Assembly (NCBI GenBank): GCA_014529385.2
Contig: CM043964.1
Location: 7,343,997-7,407,996, forward strand
DNA: 64,000 nt
Source of the DNA: Adiantum capillus-veneris
Taxonomy: Eukaryota > Streptophyta > Polypodiopsida > Polypodiales > Pteridaceae
Direction: 5' to 3'
Shown here: positions 60,625 through 64,000 of the stretch, piece after piece
Position numbering within the stretch: position 1 is the stretch's first letter
How the letters are laid out: every line of letters starts with the position of its first letter
Position numbers and translations under genes: made by a program
Notes under the pieces: model-generated
The model's database searches: none
What the model saw: the letters and a program-made list of their open reading frames with translations, nothing else
Told to the model about the DNA's origin: nothing

Positions 60625-61708
60625 CCCGACGACTCAAAAAAGATTTACGGGAATAAAGCAAAGGCCATGGGGTGCTGTGGGAGATTTACAAAGGAGGCGC
60701 CAGCTTTAAGGGTGGTGCTATAGAGCTGTCGAGAGCATTGGAGACGATGCTACCTTGAGGTGAGCAAGGCTTGGTGAGAATCAGATTGAAGAAGGCCATA
60801 AACAGCAGTGTCTGCAACCATCAAAACTATAGCGCCTCCAAATTCCGTCTCCTTAGCCTACTGCAAGTTCCAGTCATCCTCCATCTACGATGTGTCGGTG
60901 TCTGCAAACAGAGAGCTCTTTTTTTTTGTAACCTTTGTGTCCACACTATTTTGAAATAGTGGCCAACCAAGAGGTCATTCATACGAGCCTCACAAAACAC
61001 CATGAGTTGCAAGTGCAAGGTTGAAACGATGGTGATTGGTAAGCATATCAAAACGCTCAAGGCAATTATTAGTGATTTTTTGTTGGATTATCAAAATGTT
61101 ACTTCAGAGCACGACTTGTAAACGAGCAAAATTTCCAAACATTACAACAGAGTTTTGGACCAACAAAAGGTGCCTTATTTTTGAAACAAAGGTAAATGAA
61201 GGCAAAAGTAAAGAACAATATCAATTGGACCTTGGCAATTTGCACCTACAATTCAATCGAATGGTTCAAGTTCAAGTGGAAGGTCATAGATTATTTGACT
61301 GTTGCACGGCAACAAGACAGTGAGAGTACTTACACCATGGTATAACAACATATGCAAAGTTCAAATACTATTTTTCCCTATTTAGTGTCATAGATGTATG
61401 GTTTTGTCCATTGTCAACATCATTGTCCAAAATCTTGTTTTAGATTATTTGTTGTCAGTTATTGTCATGCTTGTCAGTTTTCCTCATGCCAAAATTTTGC
61501 ATGGGTTATAGACACTACCACGTAAAAAGTGGTAAGACCACCCTTTGTTGTTTGGTCGAGTTTAGGTATGTCTCACACTGATAGTTGTTTGAGGGAAGTG
61601 CACACACACCCATGTTATTGTCAAGGGGGGACTTCTACTCATGGTTTTAGGTGATTGGAATTTTCCATGGTCTGTCTGTCTCGAGTCCATTGTTAGTGGT
61701 TTGGGCTT

Positions 61709-61718
61709 AAGGGGGGGT
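61709..61718 (+). promoter_or_regulatory. TRIM polypurine tract
   Basis: AAGGGGGGGT immediately precedes the right LTR. Confidence 0.85.
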
Positions 61719-61986
61719 TGTTGGGTATGCAAGCCCTTGTGCGTTTAGCTGGTGGGAAACTCCCTCTATAGCATGCAGGCCAGCTTTAGTTGCAAGTCAA
61801 GTTATGCATGGCAAAGTTTTGCTATTTATAATGTAAGGTGTTTATACACAAATTATTATCAATCATAGCGTTGTTGTGCTTCTGCTGTATTGAGTCTCTC
61901 CTCTCTCCTCCATCTCACTCTCGTTCTACAGAACTCCTCTCACCATGTTCCCTTCTCGGTGGCACCCACCATAGGTGGTCTCAACA
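61719..61986 (+). repeat. TRIM 3' LTR
   Basis: Same length and ends as the left LTR. CAAGC follows. Confidence 0.95.
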
Positions 61987-62462
61987 CAAGCTTCCTTCTC
62001 CAAAGATTTTTTGGACTGCAATGAAGAAGATAAGGATTGGTTAGCATGGGATGCATGCAGCATGTGTGGCCTCTCTTTCACAGAGTACCTTTCAAAGTAC
62101 CAGGAAATTAAATTAAAACTAGAAGGTCTAGATGAATTCCAAAAGATACGGTGTCTTAATAGGGGTCTTGACCAAGAGTATCGTATTCATGTCAAGACCC
62201 ATTGTCCAAAAACTTTGGAAGAAGCCATCAGTCATGCCCAAAGATATGATGATGACCAAGAGAGGAAAGGAAATGCTCCCTACTCTAACAATGCTTTTGC
62301 TAAGAGCAATGTGGCTAAGAGCCAATGGCAAGGTAGATCTCCCACACGTTCCAAGAGGAATAAGAGACAAATTACCTCTCCACGTCCACAAGAGTCTAAG
62401 AAGCCTAAGCACTCACGAGATACTCCACGTGGGTCTCTCAGCACACTGCCAATTTTAAGCGT

Positions 62463-62995
62463 ATGAAGAAACACAATTTGTGTTTTAGATGTCTTTCGGA
62501 CCAACATAACAAGAAAGATTGTCCTCTTTTGCAAGACAAAGAAAAGGCCATGCACACGATGCAATGCCTCACATTACATTCATCACCTAAATATTGTGCT
62601 ATAGAGGTTCTTCATATGGAACAAAAGCACAAGTGTTGTGTGCCTCCTTCAATGTGGCAGTCCACCTTTGGCCCCCATGATTTGACCCGCATGCATGGCA
62701 CTATAAACGGACAAAATATTTGTATTTTAGTGGATGATGGTGCAACTCATAACTTCTTGAACTATAATCTAGTCAAGAAATTGAAGCTTACACAGACTCC
62801 CTACTCTCACAAGTATGTGGTGGAGTAGATGTCTGGGAATGATAAAGAAGTATGGGACATGGTAGTTCAAGTGGTTGAGCTTATTGTTCAAGATCATACG
62901 ATGACCCTTGACTTCCAAGTTATGAACATGGATCGTGCTGATTTAGTTTTAGGACAGGAGTGGCTGCATGGTAGGAATCACATTGCACACGAGTT
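62463..62995 (+). pseudogene. Gypsy 3 zinc knuckle and protease
   Basis: CFRCLSDQHNKKDC is a complete CCHC knuckle. CILVDDGATHNFLNYNLVKKL is the protease active-site region (DDG in place of DSG/DTG). A TAG at 62826 interrupts the frame; the same register continues with RADLVLGQEWLHG. Confidence 0.85.
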
Positions 62996-63299
62996 ATAAA
63001 CACAACTCCTTATCCTTTATGGCCAATGGTAAACATGTGCATTTTCTCGGTGAGAAAAATATACCATCTGCACCTCTTATATGTACAACCTAGCTTTCTA
63101 TTTTGCAGAAAGCAGATTTAATAGATGAAGTCTTTTTGTGTTATTTCTTGTCTCCAAGTCTTGTGAATTCTCAAGAGCAAAGTGCTATGAATTCTAGTAA
63201 TGGTATGCAAAGTGCAATGAATTCTACTGATAAACAAAGTGTTAACAAATCTAACGAGGAGATTGCTCTCAATTTTAATTCTATAGATTAACGTGCAGC

Positions 63300-64000
63300 T
63301 GTTGTAAAACAAACATTACAGGAATTAAAAGATTCTCCATCCCAACATAACTCTAGTTTACTTTCTCCTTTTGCACGACAAGAGCTTACTCACTTACTCA
63401 CGGAGTATAATGATGTGTTCTCAAGTGATTTACCATCGGGTTTACCCCCTACACGTGATGTGCAGCATGACATACATGTCTTGCCAGGCACTAAACCGGT
63501 GAGTAAACCACCTGATCGTATGAGTGCTAAAGAAGCCAAGGAAATTGAGAGTTAGTTGGCTGACTACCTCCCTCGTGGTTTCATTAGACCTAGCACTTCG
63601 CCTTGGGCATCACCAATTCTATTTGTAACAAGGAAAGATGGTACTATGCACATGTGCGTAAATTATCACGGATTAAATGCAATAACCATCAAGAACAAGC
63701 ATCCTCTACCTCGAGTGGATGAATTGTTTGATCAACTCCACGGGACAAGATAATATACAAAGATATATCTTCGTTCAGGATACCACCAGGTATGTATCCT
63801 ACTGCAAGATATCTCCAAACTGCCTTTAGAACACGGTTCGAGCATTTTGAATTTTTGGTTATGCCTTTTGGTCTAACCAATGCTTCAGCTACATTTATGA
63901 CAATCATGGATAGTGTCTTATGTCCCTATCTTGGAAAATTTGTTGTGGTTTTCCTTGATAGCATTCTCATTTACAGTAAGATTAAAGATGAACACATAGA
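63300..64000 (+). pseudogene. Gypsy 3 reverse transcriptase, partial
   Basis: LLTEYNDVFSSDLPSGLPP and MSAKEAKEIES lead to [15 protein letters not shown]. After TAG 63751-63753 the first catalytic box reads [13 protein letters not shown], with Tyr (codon 63766-63768) where Asp is usual. A frameshift near 63790 follows; [12 protein letters not shown]-type sequence and a VVFLDS box (second catalytic pair altered) appear in the other register up to the window edge. Confidence 0.85.

Larger units (their letters stand above)
60340..61986 (+). mobile_element. TRIM-like miniature LTR retrotransposon
   Basis: LTRs of 268 bp each (60340-60607 and 61719-61986), about 20 mismatches, primer site TGGTATCAGAGCCTG at 60610-60624, purine tract GGGGGGG before the right LTR, and CAAGC duplicated at both sides. 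The 1.1-kb interior encodes no pol; a short frame (61036-61323) resembles a GAG start but has no diagnostic motif. Complete structure without enzymes marks a non-autonomous TRIM/SMART-type element mobilised in trans. LTR divergence of about 7% makes it older than the copia element at 12827. Confidence 0.95.
59759..62466 (+). pseudogene. Gypsy 3 GAG, split by a nested element
   Basis: From MASEDIPPTYTFDFEHVDQ the frame meets a TAA at 59921, continues through LLKNITIPKFHEEERDRN and GKGCKWWMTFP, and is broken at 60339 by the insertion. After the insertion's target duplication the same codon register resumes at 61992 (FSKDFLDCNEEDKDWL, then the GAG words YLSKYQEIKLKLEGL). It ends by frameshift near 62460, before the zinc knuckle. 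Confidence 0.85.
59759..64000 (+). mobile_element. Third Ty3/gypsy element, interrupted and cut by the window end
   Basis: GAG starts at 59759 and is split by the TRIM-like element 60340-61986. GAG with zinc knuckle, protease and reverse transcriptase follow to the window edge. Frameshifts near 62460 and 63790 and several stops make it non-functional. The wording ([31 protein letters not shown]) is close to chromodomain-type plant gypsy elements. Confidence 0.85.

Overview
The window looks like gene-poor, repeat-dominated nuclear DNA of a land plant with a large genome. The evidence is two genes with plant-type GT-AG introns, Ty1/copia and Ty3/gypsy elements (two with an initiator-Met-tRNA primer site TGGTATCAGAGC), long GA microsatellites, a tRNA-derived SINE and several layers of nested insertions. 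A fern or lycophyte is my guess; no marker here proves it.

Layout. (1) 1-1702, minus: 5' part of an intron-containing gene with a ParB/DGQHR-like motif; it runs off the left edge. (2) 1740-10790: tandem array built on an 18-bp core, GGTCCACCACTTGTCCAA, organised from about 5.86 to 9.33 kb as alternating ~442/425-bp monomers. (3) 10.2-12.8 kb: largely core-free centre with a possible 5' exon and donor, GA tracts, a 90-bp minisatellite and decayed array. (4) 12827-18004: almost complete copia element with 227-bp LTRs and 5-bp target duplication ACATT. (5) 18010-19920: a second array with the same core but different spacers and a G-box variant of the core. (6) 20000-23227, plus: a large gene resembling DUF7869-type transposase-like proteins, interrupted by one in-frame TAG. 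(7) 23.2-31.8 kb: mostly non-coding, with microsatellites, spaced palindromes and a SINE head. (8) 31.8-50.3 kb: nested mobile DNA, namely a decayed multi-exon gene split by a 1.3-kb TTAA/CACTA-like element, a broken chromodomain gypsy element (minus strand), two copies of a ~2.3-kb block around it, and a large non-autonomous LTR element with ~2-kb LTRs inside the second copy. (9) 50.3-64 kb: a copia fragment, a second gypsy element (minus), and a third gypsy element (plus) whose gag is split by a complete 1.65-kb TRIM-like element; it runs off the right edge.

The most interesting unit is 1-23.2 kb. Two genes that are not ordinary retroelement genes are transcribed away from each other. Both start codons sit directly after a 3' splice site. 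The space between them (about 13 kb without the later copia insertion) is filled on both sides by arrays of one conserved core. This could be a large, undescribed DNA transposon or selfish cassette in which a DNA-binding or nuclease-like protein and a DDE-like protein act on the repeated core. The sequence shows the arrangement; the function is inference.
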